Numbered from the stretch's first letter, positions 8,557-18,832 are shown. The stretch: DNA of 64,000 nucleotides from Pseudomonas sp. ZH-FAD (GCF_002803095.1 NZ_PGLR01000005.1:62001-126000); one strand, 5' to 3'. The notes: generated by a model from the letters alone, not told the origin. Translations and numbers: made by a program.

Positions 8557-10470
8557 TTACGAAGCGAGGTAAGACGAGCGGGTCAGACCAAGACGCAAGG
8601 CATCGAGGAACTGCGTACGTTCACGGGCGCTGATCTTGGCGCTGGCCACCTTGTCGCGGTAGTGGGTCATCAGCTCCTCGGGCGACAGGTGCACATAGCG
8701 CAGCATGTCCTCGATGGTGTCGTGGGTCTCGATGCCGGCATGCACCACGCTACCATCGGCGCTCTGGTAGATGTTCACCGAGTCGGTATCACCGAACAGG
8801 TTGTGCATGTCGCCAAGGATTTCCTGATAGGCGCCGACCAGGAAGATGCCCAGCACATAGTCCTCACCCTCGCGGATCTCGTGCACCGGCAGGCTGGTCT
8901 CGATCGACTGCTCGTCGACGTACTGGCGGATCTTGCCGTCGGAGTCGCAGGTCAGATCCTGCAATACGGCGCGGCGCAGCGGCTCCTCGTCCAGGCGTGA
9001 CAGCGGCAGGATCGGCAGGATCTGGCCGATAGCCCAGGTGTCCGGCAGGCTCTGGAATACCGAGAAGTTGCAGATGTACTTGTCGGCGAGCTTGTCGTTG
9101 AGCTCGTCGAGCACCGCGCGGTGCGAGCGCTGACGCGCCTTGAGCTGGTTGTGCAGGCGACGGCAGATGGCGAAGTAACACTGCTCGGCCAACGCCTTCT
9201 GCGCCAGGCTGAGCTTGCCGGCCGAATACTGCGCAGCCACTTCCTCGATGTAGTGGGTGGCGCGCCAGTAGGTCTCGGCGACCATTTCCGGGTCGCTGTC
9301 TTCCAGTAGTTCGATCAGCACCTGCAACACTTCCGGCTGCTCGACGCTGGCATCGATCTCCGGCACCTTGTCGTTGTGGCGCTCGACGTCGGTGACCTGC
9401 ACCAGCAGCACGGCATGGTGCGCGGTCATCGCCCGGCCGCTCTCGGAGAAGATGTGCGGATGGGGGATTTCCTGGCGGTCGCAGAACTCCTTGAGCATGT
9501 CCACCACGGCATCGGCGTAGTCCTGCATGTCGTAGTTGATCGAACTGGCGTTGCGCGAGTGGGTGCCGTCGTAGTCCACGCCGAGGCCGCCGCCGACGTC
9601 GATGTGATCGACCGGCAGGCCCATGGCGCGCAGCTCGCCGTAATAGCGGATGGCCTCGCGGAAGCCCTTGCGGTAGTCGGCGATGTTGGCGATCTGCGAA
9701 CCCATGTGAAAGTGCAGCAGGCGGATGCCCTGATCAAGCCCGGCAGCGCGGAAGCGCTCGACCACCTGCAGGATCTGCGCTGCGGACAGACCGAACTTGG
9801 ACTTCTCGCCACCGGTGTCGGCCCACTTGGAAGATGCCAGCGAGGACAGGCGCACGCGCAGGCCGATCTGCGGCGCGACCTTGAGGTCAGCGGCCTCCTC
9901 GATCACCAGGGCGACTTCCGACTCTTTCTCGATGACGATGAACACGTTGTGGCCGAGCTTCTGCCCCATCAGCGCCAGGCGGATGAACTCGCGGTCCTTG
10001 TAACCGTTGCAGACGATGGTGCCGCCCTTCGGCGCCAGCGCCAGCACGGCCAGCAGCTCGGGCTTGGAGCCGGCCTCGAGGCCGATGGAGACGTTCTGCG
10101 TGGCGATGATGTTCTCGATCACCGCTTCCTGCTGGTTGACCTTGATCGGGTACAGCGCGGTATAGCGGCTCTGGTATTCCAGGCGCTCGATACTGGCGTC
10201 GAAGGCACCGGTCAGGCGGCGCACGCGATCTTGCAGAATGTCCGGGAAACGCACCAGCAGCGGCAGCGACAGGCCGCTCTGACGCAGCTCGTCGACCTGC
10301 TGATAAAGATCGATGGGCTGGCTGTCCGGCCCATTGGGACGCACTTCGATACGTCCGGCATCGTTGATCGAAAAGTAACCGGCGCCCCAATGGCGAATGC
10401 CATAGACACTACGGCTATCGGCTACGGTCCATTGGCTGCCGTCGTCTTTGCGGGTGCGTCGTGCGGACAT
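8557..10470 (-). CDS. speA: Biosynthetic arginine decarboxylase
   Basis: PLP-dependent fold III enzyme converting arginine to agmatine, the first step of the agmatine route to putrescine. Its 637 residues match the usual length (about 630-660). The PLP lysine is Lys110 in YPIKVNQQ. The HFHMGSQ and [12 protein letters not shown] motifs typical of the barrel domain are present. The C-terminal domain includes the FSVFQSLPD segment. Start ATG at 10470 gives [14 protein letters not shown]. The gene is monocistronic, convergent with the DUF2214 gene and followed upstream by the SUI1 gene on the same strand after 121 bp. Confidence 0.98.
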   Translation of the reverse strand: MSARRTRKDDGSQWTVADSRSVYGIRHWGAGYFSINDAGRIEVRPNGPDSQPIDLYQQVDELRQSGLSLPLLVRFPDILQDRVRRLTGAFDASIERLEYQSRYTALYPIKVNQQEAVIENIIATQNVSIGLEAGSKPELLAVLALAPKGGTIVCNGYKDREFIRLALMGQKLGHNVFIVIEKESEVALVIEEAADLKVAPQIGLRVRLSSLASSKWADTGGEKSKFGLSAAQILQVVERFRAAGLDQGIRLLHFHMGSQIANIADYRKGFREAIRYYGELRAMGLPVDHIDVGGGLGVDYDGTHSRNASSINYDMQDYADAVVDMLKEFCDRQEIPHPHIFSESGRAMTAHHAVLLVQVTDVERHNDKVPEIDASVEQPEVLQVLIELLEDSDPEMVAETYWRATHYIEEVAAQYSAGKLSLAQKALAEQCYFAICRRLHNQLKARQRSHRAVLDELNDKLADKYICNFSVFQSLPDTWAIGQILPILPLSRLDEEPLRRAVLQDLTCDSDGKIRQYVDEQSIETSLPVHEIREGEDYVLGIFLVGAYQEILGDMHNLFGDTDSVNIYQSADGSVVHAGIETHDTIEDMLRYVHLSPEELMTHYRDKVASAKISARERTQFLDALRLGLTRSSYLAS

Positions 10471-10591
10471 CGGGTTCTCCCATGAGAAAAGCCTGACCTT
10501 GCTGGCGGCCAGTTTAGAAATTATGAAAGCAAGATGACATTTGCTCGGCGGTTGACCGCACGAGCATCATCGAAGTTTAGAAAAGGACTTA

Positions 10592-10963
10592 TCAGCCGCC
10601 GGACTTCTTCGCGGTAAACCCGCGTTTGCTCAGCTCGGCCAACAGCAGATCGACGTGATCACCCTGAATCTCGATCACCCCGTCCTTGAGTGCGCCGCCG
10701 GTGCCGCAGCGTTTCTTCAAGGCGCTGGCAAGCTCCTTGAGCGGCTCCTCGGCCAGCGGCACGCCGCTGACGGTGGTGACGGTCTTGCCGCCACGGCCCT
10801 TGGTCTCACGGCGCACACGGGCAATACCGTCGCCATCGGGAATGCGTGTCTGTTTGCAGATGCAGGCATCCACTGCCTGGTTGCAATCCGGGCAATGGCG
10901 ACCGCCATCGGTGGAATAGACGAGACCGCTCAGGGCGGAGAATGAAGAGGCTTTCTTGACCAC
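10592..10963 (-). CDS. yciH: SUI1/eIF1-like translation factor (YciH family)
   Basis: A 123-residue protein with an N-terminal region carrying a zinc-binding-like cluster (CPDCNQAVDACICK, residues 24-37) and a C-terminal SUI1 fold (residues 50-120). The segment RRETKGRGGKTVTTVSGVPL and the stretch CGTGGALKDGVIEIQGDH are diagnostic of bacterial YciH. YciH homologues affect initiation fidelity at the ribosome; its physiological role in Pseudomonas is unclear. About 380 bp upstream are free of genes. Confidence 0.93.
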   Translation of the reverse strand: MVKKASSFSALSGLVYSTDGGRHCPDCNQAVDACICKQTRIPDGDGIARVRRETKGRGGKTVTTVSGVPLAEEPLKELASALKKRCGTGGALKDGVIEIQGDHVDLLLAELSKRGFTAKKSGG

Positions 10964-11183
10964 CGGCTTGTCCTCGTAGGGGTCAGGATAGCGACTGGCT
11001 GAACGGGTTCAGCCGCGAAGCCCCACTCAGGCAGGGGCAGCGCAAGCGGACAGACGTCCGCCGAAAAGGCCGCGCAGTGTAACGGCAAAGGCCAGGCTTG
11101 CTAAGACCAAATTTGCGTCATTGTGCGGCACTTTGGCGACGCCGTTCACCATCACGCACGGAGTGCTCGGAATCCGCGACGCC

Positions 11184-11237
11184 GTAGGGTGCGCCGTGCG
11201 CAACAAGGCCCCTATTCGAGGTGAAGGCGCACCCTAC
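11184..11237. repeat. GTAGGGTGCGCC REP-like inverted pair
   Basis: GTAGGGTGCGCC (11184-11195) is inverted as GGCGCACCCTAC (11226-11237). The GTAG head is the tetranucleotide typical of REP elements. The family recurs at 32181, 43856, 49903 and 52995. Confidence 0.85.
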
Positions 11238-11296
11238 AAGCTAAGCTCGACGAAATACAGGTGCCGACACAAACACCCTCTCCCGCCCTTCGGGCA

Positions 11297-11320
11297 CCCT
11301 CTCCCATAAATGGGAGAGGG
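11297..11320. repeat. CCCCTCTCCC-type palindrome, copy 4
   Basis: Arms CCCTCTCCCAT and ATGGGAGAGGG, 26 bp beyond the Nudix gene stop. It may act as that gene's transcript end. Confidence 0.88.
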
Positions 11321-11346
11321 ACATCAGCTAGCCGCAAGCGGTCTGT

Positions 11347-11883
11347 TTATGGCCTGTTTATGTAGCGCTCCAACGCCGCCAGCGAATCGGGGCAATAGGG
11401 CAGACGATGGGTTTCTTCCAGCGCCTGCTCGACGCTGATAAAGCGCGCTTCCAGTACTTCTTCCGGCTGCAACACCAGCGGCGCGTCGGATACCGCCGAA
11501 TAGGCCATGCACCACAGGCGACTTTCCGGAGCGTCATAGAGAAAGTGCGCATGCTCGACCAGTTCGGCATCGACGATGCCCAGTTCCTCGGCCAATTCAC
11601 GCTCGGCCGAGAGGCGGTAGTCCTCGCCTTCGAGCACCATGCCGCCGGCCGCCACGTCCCAGTAACCGGGATACAGCGCCTTGCTCAGGGTGCGCCGATG
11701 CACGCACAGCAGACCAGCCGTGTTGAACAGGAGGATGTAGGTGCCGCGCCCGATCAGCCGGCGCTCGCGCATTTCGGCCCGGGAAACACCACCCAGTGGC
11801 CGATCATGCTCGTCGACCCAGGCCACCCGCTCGCGGTCAGAGGCAGCACGATGTGCAACCTCCGCTGCCGAAATGGCGACCAT
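11347..11883 (-). CDS. Nudix hydrolase
   Basis: A 178-residue pyrophosphohydrolase of the Nudix superfamily. The Nudix box is complete (GMVLEGE, then RELAEELGI), matching GX5EX7REUXEEXGU, so Mg-dependent catalysis should be intact. Features such as WVDEHDRPLGGVSR and the YPGYWDVAAGG lead-in resemble the YfcD/isopentenyl-diphosphate isomerase-like subgroup, whose substrates are uncertain. The ATG at 11883 overlaps the stop codon of the DUF2333 gene by one base (TGATG), so the two are translationally coupled. Confidence 0.92.
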   Translation of the reverse strand: MVAISAAEVAHRAASDRERVAWVDEHDRPLGGVSRAEMRERRLIGRGTYILLFNTAGLLCVHRRTLSKALYPGYWDVAAGGMVLEGEDYRLSAERELAEELGIVDAELVEHAHFLYDAPESRLWCMAYSAVSDAPLVLQPEEVLEARFISVEQALEETHRLPYCPDSLAALERYINRP

Positions 11884-12944
11884 CAACCCTGGCTCAGCAA
11901 CTGACGCAGGTCGATCAGACCCGCGTTGGCGCGGGAGATGTAGTTGGCCATCACCAACGAGTGGTTGGCCAGAACACCGTAACCGCTGCCGTTGAGGATC
12001 ATCGGGCTCCACAGGGTGGCCTGCGCGGCCTCCAGCTCACGAATGATCTGGCGCACGCTGACGGTGGCGTTCTTTTTCGCCAGCACGTCGGCGAAGTCCA
12101 CCTCGATGGCGCGCAGCAGATGAGCCAGCGCCCAGGCCTGACCGCGAGCCTCGTAGAACACGTTGTCGATCTGCAGCCAGGGCGTCTCGTAAACGCCGCC
12201 TTCACCAATCAGCCCGGACTCTTCGGCATCGCTGCCCACCTGCAGTTTCTCGTTCAGGCGCACCTGACCGACGCTGGCGGACAGGCGCTGGGACAGCGAG
12301 CCAAGACGGGTACCGGCATCACCCAGCCAGTTGTTGAGGTTGTCGGCACGCGCATAGAACTGCGCGTTTCTCTGCGCCGGGTCGGCCAGACGAGCGAGGT
12401 AGCGGTCCAGCGACTTGATGCCCTCGCGATACTCGGACTCGGACGCCGGCAACGCCCAGCTCTTGTTGTCGAAGTGAAAACGCGGCTCGGCCTTGGCCAG
12501 GTCCGGGTCCTCGGTGGACTGCGACTGCGAACGGGCGAAGTCCTTGCGTAGCGCACGCGAGAAATCGCGTACCTGCACCAGCACGCCATATTCCCAGCTC
12601 GGCATGTTGTCCAACCACAGGCCGGGCGGCGCGAGATCGTTGGACAGATAGCCACCTGGCTTGTCGAGCAGCGTGCTGGCGACCTGCTTGAGGGTTTCCA
12701 CCGAGGTGTAACCGGTGACCATCTGCCGCTGCGCCTGCTGCGCCGAATTCTGCGCATGTTGCTGGACCTGGAAGGCAGACGGTTCCTGACTCCAGTACCA
12801 ACCGACCACCAGAGCGATCAGCAGATAGACACCGATCAGGCCGCCCAGAGCTCGAGCGATCAGGCTGCCGCCACTGCGACCGCCCCCTGAGGTCTTGGCG
12901 GCGCCGTCTAGCGAGTTCGTCGCGCGATTCTTCCAGTCCAGCAT
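11883..12944 (-). CDS. DUF2333 family membrane-anchored protein
   Basis: Protein of 353 residues conserved in pseudomonads, with one transmembrane segment at about residues 30-52 (GGLIGVYLLIALVVGWYWS) and a large helical domain predicted to be periplasmic. The function is not known. The ATG at 12944 is preferred because an AAGGACA ribosome-binding site precedes it and the reading frame upstream has no conserved look. It is coupled to the Nudix gene by a one-base overlap. Upstream it faces the gcbA-like gene across a 257-bp region that carries a perfect palindrome at 13084. Confidence 0.88.
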   Translation of the reverse strand: MLDWKNRATNSLDGAAKTSGGGRSGGSLIARALGGLIGVYLLIALVVGWYWSQEPSAFQVQQHAQNSAQQAQRQMVTGYTSVETLKQVASTLLDKPGGYLSNDLAPPGLWLDNMPSWEYGVLVQVRDFSRALRKDFARSQSQSTEDPDLAKAEPRFHFDNKSWALPASESEYREGIKSLDRYLARLADPAQRNAQFYARADNLNNWLGDAGTRLGSLSQRLSASVGQVRLNEKLQVGSDAEESGLIGEGGVYETPWLQIDNVFYEARGQAWALAHLLRAIEVDFADVLAKKNATVSVRQIIRELEAAQATLWSPMILNGSGYGVLANHSLVMANYISRANAGLIDLRQLLSQG

Positions 12945-13083
12945 GGCAGTGTCCTTTTCAAGCGAATTCGAGTGTTCGACCACACCCCGACCAACGGGTT
13001 GCGACCTGCTACGCACTATAAGGCAAGCCCACAGCAAAACGCAGGGCAGAGGGGCAAACTTACCGCTGGTGAGGGAAAACTAC

Positions 13084-13109
13084 ATTTCTGTCGCTTATTC
13101 GACAGAAAT
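13084..13109. promoter_or_regulatory. Perfect 10+10 bp palindrome, candidate operator
   Basis: ATTTCTGTCG (13084-13093), six bases (CTTATT), then CGACAGAAAT (13100-13109). It lies between the divergent DUF2333 and gcbA-like genes, 93 bp before the latter's start, in an AT-richer patch. There is no T-tract, so an operator is more likely than a terminator. Confidence 0.55.
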
Positions 13110-13201
13110 ACCGATGCCAATTGATCGACGGCAATGTCAGCGCCTCCAGCAAGTGATAGCATCAAGCCACCACTGACTTAACCATCTATAGAAGTCGGCC
13201 C

Positions 13202-14815
13202 ATGACCGAGCACCCGGATCCCAGTCGAGATCGCCTCAAGCACCATTTCGCCCAGCGCGTGATTCACCAGGCACGCCAGGTGCTGGAAGTCTGGCAGCGC
13301 CTGCAACGCAGCGAATGGAACGATGCCGGCATGGCCGAGCTGACCGAGGCCAACCTGCGACTGCTGCGTTACGCCGAGCGCTTCGAGCAGATCGAGCACG
13401 CGCAGTTGGCGCAAAGCATTGGCGTCAGCCTCGATGAAGTGGTGGAAAATCGCGGTCGCCTCAACAGCACGTTGATCGCTCGTCTCAATCAGGCCATGCA
13501 GCGCTTGTCGAGAACCGGTCTGCGGCATAGCGATGCCTTCGAACAGACCTTCCTGCCACCACTGCGCAAACCGGTGTATCTGGCCCTGCAGGATGCCCAG
13601 CGTGCCGAGCGCCTGGCCCAGCAGCTGGAGTTCTTCGGCCTGGCTGCGCAGGCACTGAGCGATGAGCGCGCCTTCCGCGCCGCCATCGGCGAGCGCCACC
13701 CGGCGGCCATCGTCATGGACGTCGACTTCGCCGGTGCAGGCCTGGAACTTGCCAACTCGGTGCAAGAGGGTCTGGAGCAGAAGATTCCGCTACTGTTCTT
13801 CAGCCACTGCGATACCGACACGCCAACGCGCCTGGCCGCCGTGCGCGCCGGCGGGCAGGAGTTCTTCACCGGTTCGCTGGATGCCTCCAGCCTGCTGGAA
13901 CGTATCGAGGTACTGACCCACGTCTCGCAGTACGACCCGTACAAGGTGCTGATCGTTGACGACTCAAAGGCCCAGGCGACCCATACCGAGCGCGTGCTCA
14001 ATAGCGCCGGCATCCTCACCCACACCCTGACCGAGCCGATCCAGGCGATGGACGCACTGGCCGAGTTCCAGCCGGACCTGATCATCCTCGACATGTACAT
14101 GCCCGAGTGCAACGGCACCGAGCTGGCCAAGGTGATCCGCCACAACGACCGTTACGTCAGCGTACCGATCATCTATCTATCGGCCGAGGACGATCTGGAC
14201 AAGCAGCTCGACGCCATGAGCGAGGGTGGCGACGACTTCCTCACCAAACCGATCAAACCGCGCCACCTGATCGCCACCGTACGCAACCGTGCGGCCCGTG
14301 CGCGCAGCCTCAAGGCGCGCATGGTACGCGATAGCCTGACCGGCCTGTACAACCACACCCATACCCTGCAACTGCTCGATGACGCCTGTTTTCGCGCACG
14401 CCGCGAAGAGCAGCCGCTGGCCTTCGCCATGCTCGACATCGATCACTTCAAGAAGGTCAACGACACCTATGGCCACCCCATGGGCGACCGGGTGATCAAG
14501 AGCCTGGCACTGTTCCTCAAGCAGCGCCTGCGCAAGACCGACCATATCGGCCGTTACGGTGGCGAGGAATTCGCTGTGGTGCTGCCCGATACCGATGAGC
14601 AATCGGCGCTCAAGGTGCTGGAAGAGATTCGCCAGCGCTTCGCCGAGATCAACTACCCAGCGCAGCCGCAGGACCTGTCCTGCACCTTCAGTTGCGGCAT
14701 CGCCATGCTGCAACCGGGCCTGGATGGCAACGCACTGTCCAAGCGCGCAGACGAAGCGCTGTACAAGGCCAAGCACGGCGGGCGTAACCGGGTGGAGCTG
14801 TACAGCAGCGAATGA
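13202..14815 (+). CDS. gcbA: Diguanylate cyclase with receiver domains (GcbA-like)
   Basis: A 537-residue soluble response regulator that makes cyclic di-GMP. Domains in order: a helical N-terminus (1-115), a degenerate receiver-like domain (about 118-235, AIVMDVDFAGA), a complete receiver (about 250-365, VLIVDDS, DLIILDMYMP, FLTKPI), and a GGDEF domain. The GGEEF active site is at residues 453-457, and an RKTD inhibitory I-site lies five residues ahead of it. The position and domain order match PA4843 of P. aeruginosa, described as GcbA/AdcA, which acts in surface attachment and biofilm dispersal. The I-site suggests product feedback inhibition. It is followed 96 bp later by the chemoreceptor gene. 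Confidence 0.88.
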   Translation: MTEHPDPSRDRLKHHFAQRVIHQARQVLEVWQRLQRSEWNDAGMAELTEANLRLLRYAERFEQIEHAQLAQSIGVSLDEVVENRGRLNSTLIARLNQAMQRLSRTGLRHSDAFEQTFLPPLRKPVYLALQDAQRAERLAQQLEFFGLAAQALSDERAFRAAIGERHPAAIVMDVDFAGAGLELANSVQEGLEQKIPLLFFSHCDTDTPTRLAAVRAGGQEFFTGSLDASSLLERIEVLTHVSQYDPYKVLIVDDSKAQATHTERVLNSAGILTHTLTEPIQAMDALAEFQPDLIILDMYMPECNGTELAKVIRHNDRYVSVPIIYLSAEDDLDKQLDAMSEGGDDFLTKPIKPRHLIATVRNRAARARSLKARMVRDSLTGLYNHTHTLQLLDDACFRARREEQPLAFAMLDIDHFKKVNDTYGHPMGDRVIKSLALFLKQRLRKTDHIGRYGGEEFAVVLPDTDEQSALKVLEEIRQRFAEINYPAQPQDLSCTFSCGIAMLQPGLDGNALSKRADEALYKAKHGGRNRVELYSSE

Positions 14816-14843
14816 CTCGCCGCAGAACGTGACGCATCTCACA

Positions 14844-14861
14844 GCGTCATCAGCCTGTAAC
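14844..14861 (+). promoter_or_regulatory. Candidate Pho box upstream of the ctpL-like gene
   Basis: GCGTCAT, four bases (CAGC), then CTGTAAC. The second half fits CTGTMAY exactly and the first half matches CTGTCAT at five of seven positions, in the 18-bp layout of a PhoB site. A weak -10 (TAAGCT, 14872-14877) follows at the usual distance, and the gene starts 50 bp downstream. Confidence 0.5.
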
Positions 14862-14911
14862 CAAACCGCAATAAGCTCGCGGGCATCGTTCAGTCGTCGA
14901 TCGAGCCCGTC

Positions 14912-16876
14912 ATGCGCCTCAAGCTGCTCACCAACCTAAACACCCTGCTGCTGGTCACCGTCTGCGTTGCGCTGGCGGCGACGCTCTGGTGGTCGCAGCG
15001 CGCGTTGCAGCAACCGGTGCAACTGATGGAGCGCTACCTGACGCTGTCCCAGCAGTTCCAGCGCGAGGTGGCCGACAATATTCAGGCCTACCTGGCCGGT
15101 GGCAACGCGGTGCAACACAGCAGCGCGACCCAGGCCATCGACGCCTTCGACGAAGCCCTCGAACAACTGCCGCAACAATTGACCACCGAGCTGCGCCCAA
15201 GCCTTGAGCAACTGCGCGACTTCAGCGCCAATCAGCTGCTGGCGGCCGGCAAACTGGCCGGTGATCCGCAGGGGCTGCTGTTGCAGGCCGAACGCGAGAT
15301 GCTCGCCGCGCTGGAACAACTGACCCAGTACGTCGCAGATGCCAGCAGCCCCGCCGCCGGTGACTACCGCAAACCACTGCAGGAAGCCGGTTCGCGCCTG
15401 CTGAAGCTGGCCCACGCCCGCGAACGCTTCACCAGCCAGGGCCGTAGTGAGCTGCTCGGCGACGTCGAACGCGAACTCAAGGCTCTTGCTCAGCAGGCAG
15501 AGGCGCTGGATAAGTTGCCGCTACTCGGCGTACAGCAGGCCGACAGCTCTGCCAGCGTCGGTTTCGCCGCGCTGCTAGGCCTGGATGAAACACAGCAGGA
15601 GCAACAGGCGCAGGATCGTGGCATCGAGCTGAAACGCGAACTGGGCACCCTGGTACGCCGCTACCCCAGCGAACTGCAGCGCACCCGCGAGCTGGTCGAG
15701 CAACGTCAGCAACTGGCCGTGACCACCACCGAACGCGTGACGCAGGTACAACAGGCACTGGCGGCGCTGGAGCCCCTGGTAAAAGGCGAATACGCGCGTA
15801 TTCAGGGTGAGGTGCGGCTGATTCAAGGCCTGATGATCGGCCTGATCCTACTGATCGCCCTGCTCATCGACCGCATCCAGCGGCGCCTGTCACAGGTACT
15901 CGAGCGCCTGGTACCGGCGCTGTCGCAGTGGGCCAAAGGTGATTTCGCGACGCCGATCAGCATCAATTCCCGCACCCGCGAGCTGCGCGATATCGAAGAT
16001 TCGCTCAATCACCTGCGCCGCTATCTGGTGGAGCTGGTCGCCAGCATCCGCGGCCACGCCGAGCATGTCGCCGGCTCCAGCCGTACCCTGGCCGACCTCA
16101 GTGGCGGCCTGCACGGCGGAGCCGAACGCCAGGCCGGCGATACCGCCCTGATCCGCGACGCGTTGAGCGAGCTGGAAGCGACCATCGGCCAGGTCGCCCA
16201 GGACGCCAGCCAGACCGCCGACGCCAGCCGCGACGCCGACCGCGCTCTGATCCAGGGCCAGCAGGTCATCGGCCAGAGTCTGGAAGGGCTGCACGCCCTG
16301 GTCTCCGAGGTGCAGGACAACGCCCAGGCCATCGAACGCCTGGCCGACGAGACCGCCACCATCGGCAGCGTGCTTACGGTGATTCGCGGCATCGCCGAAC
16401 AGACCAACCTGCTCGCCCTCAACGCCGCCATCGAGGCTGCACGCGCCGGCGAGGCCGGCCGCGGGTTCGCCGTGGTCGCCGATGAAGTGCGCTCATTGTC
16501 GCAGCGCACCGGCAGCGCCACGGCAGAGATCCAGGATGTCATCGGCCGCCTGCAACAGGCTGCGCACCAGTCGGTACAGGCCATGCGGGCGCAGGTCGAA
16601 CATGCCGAAGCTACCGCGGGCAAGGCCGAAGCGGCCGATGGTGCGCTGGACGAGATCGTCAGCGCCATCCGTACCATCGCCAGCATGGCCGAGCGTATCG
16701 CCGAGGCCACCGCGCAGCAGAGCGATGCGGTCAGCGAGATTCGCGAACACGGCGAACGCATCCACCAACTGGGCGACGACAACCTCGGCCTGATCGCCAA
16801 CGGACGCAGCGAGAGTGAACGCCTGCTGCACCTGGGTGGCCAGTTGCACAGCGCCGTACAGGCGTTTCGCGTCTAA
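14912..16876 (+). CDS. ctpL: Methyl-accepting chemotaxis protein (CtpL-like)
   Basis: Transmembrane chemoreceptor of 654 residues. A first helix (about 8-28) is followed by a long, purely helical periplasmic sensor (about 30-300). The second membrane helix is at about 302-322 ([17 protein letters not shown]), then come HAMP and a cytoplasmic signalling domain whose hairpin tip reads [19 protein letters not shown]. The genomic position and size match ctpL (PA4844), which in P. aeruginosa mediates attraction to phosphate at low concentration. The candidate Pho box upstream agrees with that role. Ligand specificity is inferred by synteny, not from binding residues. Confidence 0.88.
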   Translation: MRLKLLTNLNTLLLVTVCVALAATLWWSQRALQQPVQLMERYLTLSQQFQREVADNIQAYLAGGNAVQHSSATQAIDAFDEALEQLPQQLTTELRPSLEQLRDFSANQLLAAGKLAGDPQGLLLQAEREMLAALEQLTQYVADASSPAAGDYRKPLQEAGSRLLKLAHARERFTSQGRSELLGDVERELKALAQQAEALDKLPLLGVQQADSSASVGFAALLGLDETQQEQQAQDRGIELKRELGTLVRRYPSELQRTRELVEQRQQLAVTTTERVTQVQQALAALEPLVKGEYARIQGEVRLIQGLMIGLILLIALLIDRIQRRLSQVLERLVPALSQWAKGDFATPISINSRTRELRDIEDSLNHLRRYLVELVASIRGHAEHVAGSSRTLADLSGGLHGGAERQAGDTALIRDALSELEATIGQVAQDASQTADASRDADRALIQGQQVIGQSLEGLHALVSEVQDNAQAIERLADETATIGSVLTVIRGIAEQTNLLALNAAIEAARAGEAGRGFAVVADEVRSLSQRTGSATAEIQDVIGRLQQAAHQSVQAMRAQVEHAEATAGKAEAADGALDEIVSAIRTIASMAERIAEATAQQSDAVSEIREHGERIHQLGDDNLGLIANGRSESERLLHLGGQLHSAVQAFRV

Positions 16877-17044
16877 GCGCCTGCGACACGGCAGCGCAGG
16901 CTTGATCTGCACGGGAACTCGACAAGGCCGGCCTTCTCCAAGGTTCCGCTCATCCCCGGCAATCGACGCCCCGGCGCGGCGACGACGATACGGGTGAGCG
17001 CTTTCCGGTATCATGCCGCCACCTTTCGCCGAGATATTCGCCCG

Positions 17045-18832
17045 ATGTCACTGCGTCGACTGCTGCTTCCCCTGCTTCTGCTCTGCCTGAGCCTGCCCGC
17101 CAGCGCCAACCTGTTCGACCAGCGCCCTGCTGCCTCGCCGATTGGCACACCGCTGAACAACAGCAGTGATTTCCTGCCGGTGCGTGAAGCCTTCAAGCTG
17201 AGCCTGGTGAGCAGCGATGCACAGGCAGTGACGCTGCGCTTCGTCGCGGCCGAGGGTTACTACCTCTATCGCCATCGATTCAATTTCAGCGTCGAACCGG
17301 CGGATCTGGTGCTCGGCGACGCCGAATTGCCAGCAGGTGAGGCCAAGCACGATGAATTCTTCGGCGATGTCGAGGTGTACTACGGCGTGCTGGATATCCG
17401 CGTGCCGCTGGACAACCCGGATAACCGCCCGCTGCGCCTGCAGGTCGGCTATCAGGGTTGCGCCGACAAGGGCCTGTGCTATCCGCCGGAAACCGAGTTT
17501 ATCGAGATTGGTGATATGCCTGCCGCCACCAGCGGTGATGTGGCGCCTGTCGCGACAGGCTGGAACTGGAAAGAGCTGGCGCTGTTCTTCCTCGGCGGTC
17601 TGGCGCTGACCTTCACCCCCTGCGTGCTGCCGATGCTGCCGATCCTCTCCGGCGTGGTGCTGCGCGGCCAACTGGGTGGCCTGCGCAGCCTGACCCTATC
17701 GCTGGCTTATGTCCTGCCGATGGCCGCCTGCTTCGCCATTCTCGGCACGCTGATGGGGCTGTTCGGCGCTGGCCTCAATCTGCAGGCTCGCCTGCAATCG
17801 GCTTGGGTATTGGTGCCTTTCGCCGCCTTCTTCGCCTTCTTCGCGCTGGCCATGTTCGGCCTGTTCGAGCTGCGCCTGCCGCGCTTCATCAGTGAACCGC
17901 TGGATCGCCTGGCCGGCAAGACCCATGGCGGCTCGCATCTGAATGCCGCCCTGCTCGGCGTACTCTCCAGCCTGCTGGTCAGCCCCTGCGTCTCGGCACC
18001 GCTGGCCGGCGCCCTGCTTTATATCAGCGCCAGTGGCGATGCCTTGGGCGGCGGCCTGAAACTGCTGGCGCTCGGCCTCGGCATGGGCACGCCGCTGGTG
18101 CTGTTCGCCGTTGGCGGTGGTGCACTGCTGCCGAAAACCGGCACCTGGATGGTCACGGTACGCAATGCCTTCGGCGTACTGCTGCTGGCCGTTTCGGTCT
18201 GGCTGCTCGAGCGCGTGCTGCCGGGCAGTCTCAGCCTGGCCCTGTGGGGCCTGCTGGCGGGTGGCGTGGCAGTATTCCTCGGCGCGCTGGAGTTCGGCCC
18301 CAAGACGCATCGACAGAAACTCGGCCAGATCGCCGGTCTGGCGTTGCTGGTCTATGCCCTGGCCGCCTGGGTCGGTGCACTGCAGGGTGCGAGCGATCCG
18401 CTCAAGCCGCTCGGCCAGTTGCAGGCCGGTGCCAGCCAGAGCAGCGCCAAGAGTGGCGCCTGGCAAACCCTGAGCAGCCCCGCCGAACTGGACGCAGCAC
18501 TGGCCGAGGCCAAAGCCGGCGGCCAGCCGCTGCTGCTGGATTGGTACGCCGACTGGTGCATCAGCTGCAAGGTCATCGAGCGCGAGGTGTTCGGCAATGC
18601 CGAAGTGGGCAGCAAACTGGCCGGCTGGCGCCTGATCCGCTTCGATATCACCGAAAGCAACGCCGCCCAGCGCGCCCTGCTGGACCGTTACAAGTTGTTC
18701 GGCCCACCTGCCATCCAGTTGTTCGCCGGCAATGGTGACGAATTGCTCGATCTGCGTGTCGTAGGTGAGGTCAATGCCGCCACCTTCGTAGGGCGCCTGG
18801 ATCAGGCCAGCAACCGCAAGGCAGGTCGTTGA
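17045..18832 (+). CDS. dsbD: Thiol:disulfide interchange protein DsbD
   Basis: Inner-membrane reductant conduit of 595 residues that moves electrons from cytoplasmic thioredoxin to periplasmic DsbC/DsbG and cytochrome c maturation. A signal peptide (MSLRRLLLPLLLLCLSLPASA) is followed by the alpha domain with its cysteine pair (CADKGLCYPP). The eight-helix beta domain has paired cysteines in FTPCVLPMLPILSG and VSPCVSAPLAG. The gamma domain has the thioredoxin motif WCISCK. All redox cysteines are present. The ATG at 17045 is chosen because it directly precedes the signal peptide. Confidence 0.96.
   Translation: MSLRRLLLPLLLLCLSLPASANLFDQRPAASPIGTPLNNSSDFLPVREAFKLSLVSSDAQAVTLRFVAAEGYYLYRHRFNFSVEPADLVLGDAELPAGEAKHDEFFGDVEVYYGVLDIRVPLDNPDNRPLRLQVGYQGCADKGLCYPPETEFIEIGDMPAATSGDVAPVATGWNWKELALFFLGGLALTFTPCVLPMLPILSGVVLRGQLGGLRSLTLSLAYVLPMAACFAILGTLMGLFGAGLNLQARLQSAWVLVPFAAFFAFFALAMFGLFELRLPRFISEPLDRLAGKTHGGSHLNAALLGVLSSLLVSPCVSAPLAGALLYISASGDALGGGLKLLALGLGMGTPLVLFAVGGGALLPKTGTWMVTVRNAFGVLLLAVSVWLLERVLPGSLSLALWGLLAGGVAVFLGALEFGPKTHRQKLGQIAGLALLVYALAAWVGALQGASDPLKPLGQLQAGASQSSAKSGAWQTLSSPAELDAALAEAKAGGQPLLLDWYADWCISCKVIEREVFGNAEVGSKLAGWRLIRFDITESNAAQRALLDRYKLFGPPAIQLFAGNGDELLDLRVVGEVNAATFVGRLDQASNRKAGR

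Larger units (their letters stand above)
10964..11346. other. Gene-free intergenic stretch with repeats
   Basis: This 383-bp gap between the start of yciH and the end of the Nudix gene contains no credible coding sequence. It holds the inverted pair at 11184-11237 and the palindrome at 11297-11320. The rest shows nothing I can name. Confidence 0.7.

Noticed and set aside
11121-11309. A 62-codon plus-strand frame between yciH and the Nudix gene
   Set aside because: It is built largely from the repeat pair at 11184-11237 and has no ribosome-binding site or recognisable product.
13084-13109. LexA (SOS) box
   Set aside because: The CTGT and ACAG halves are ten bases apart instead of eight, and neither neighbouring gene is an SOS gene.
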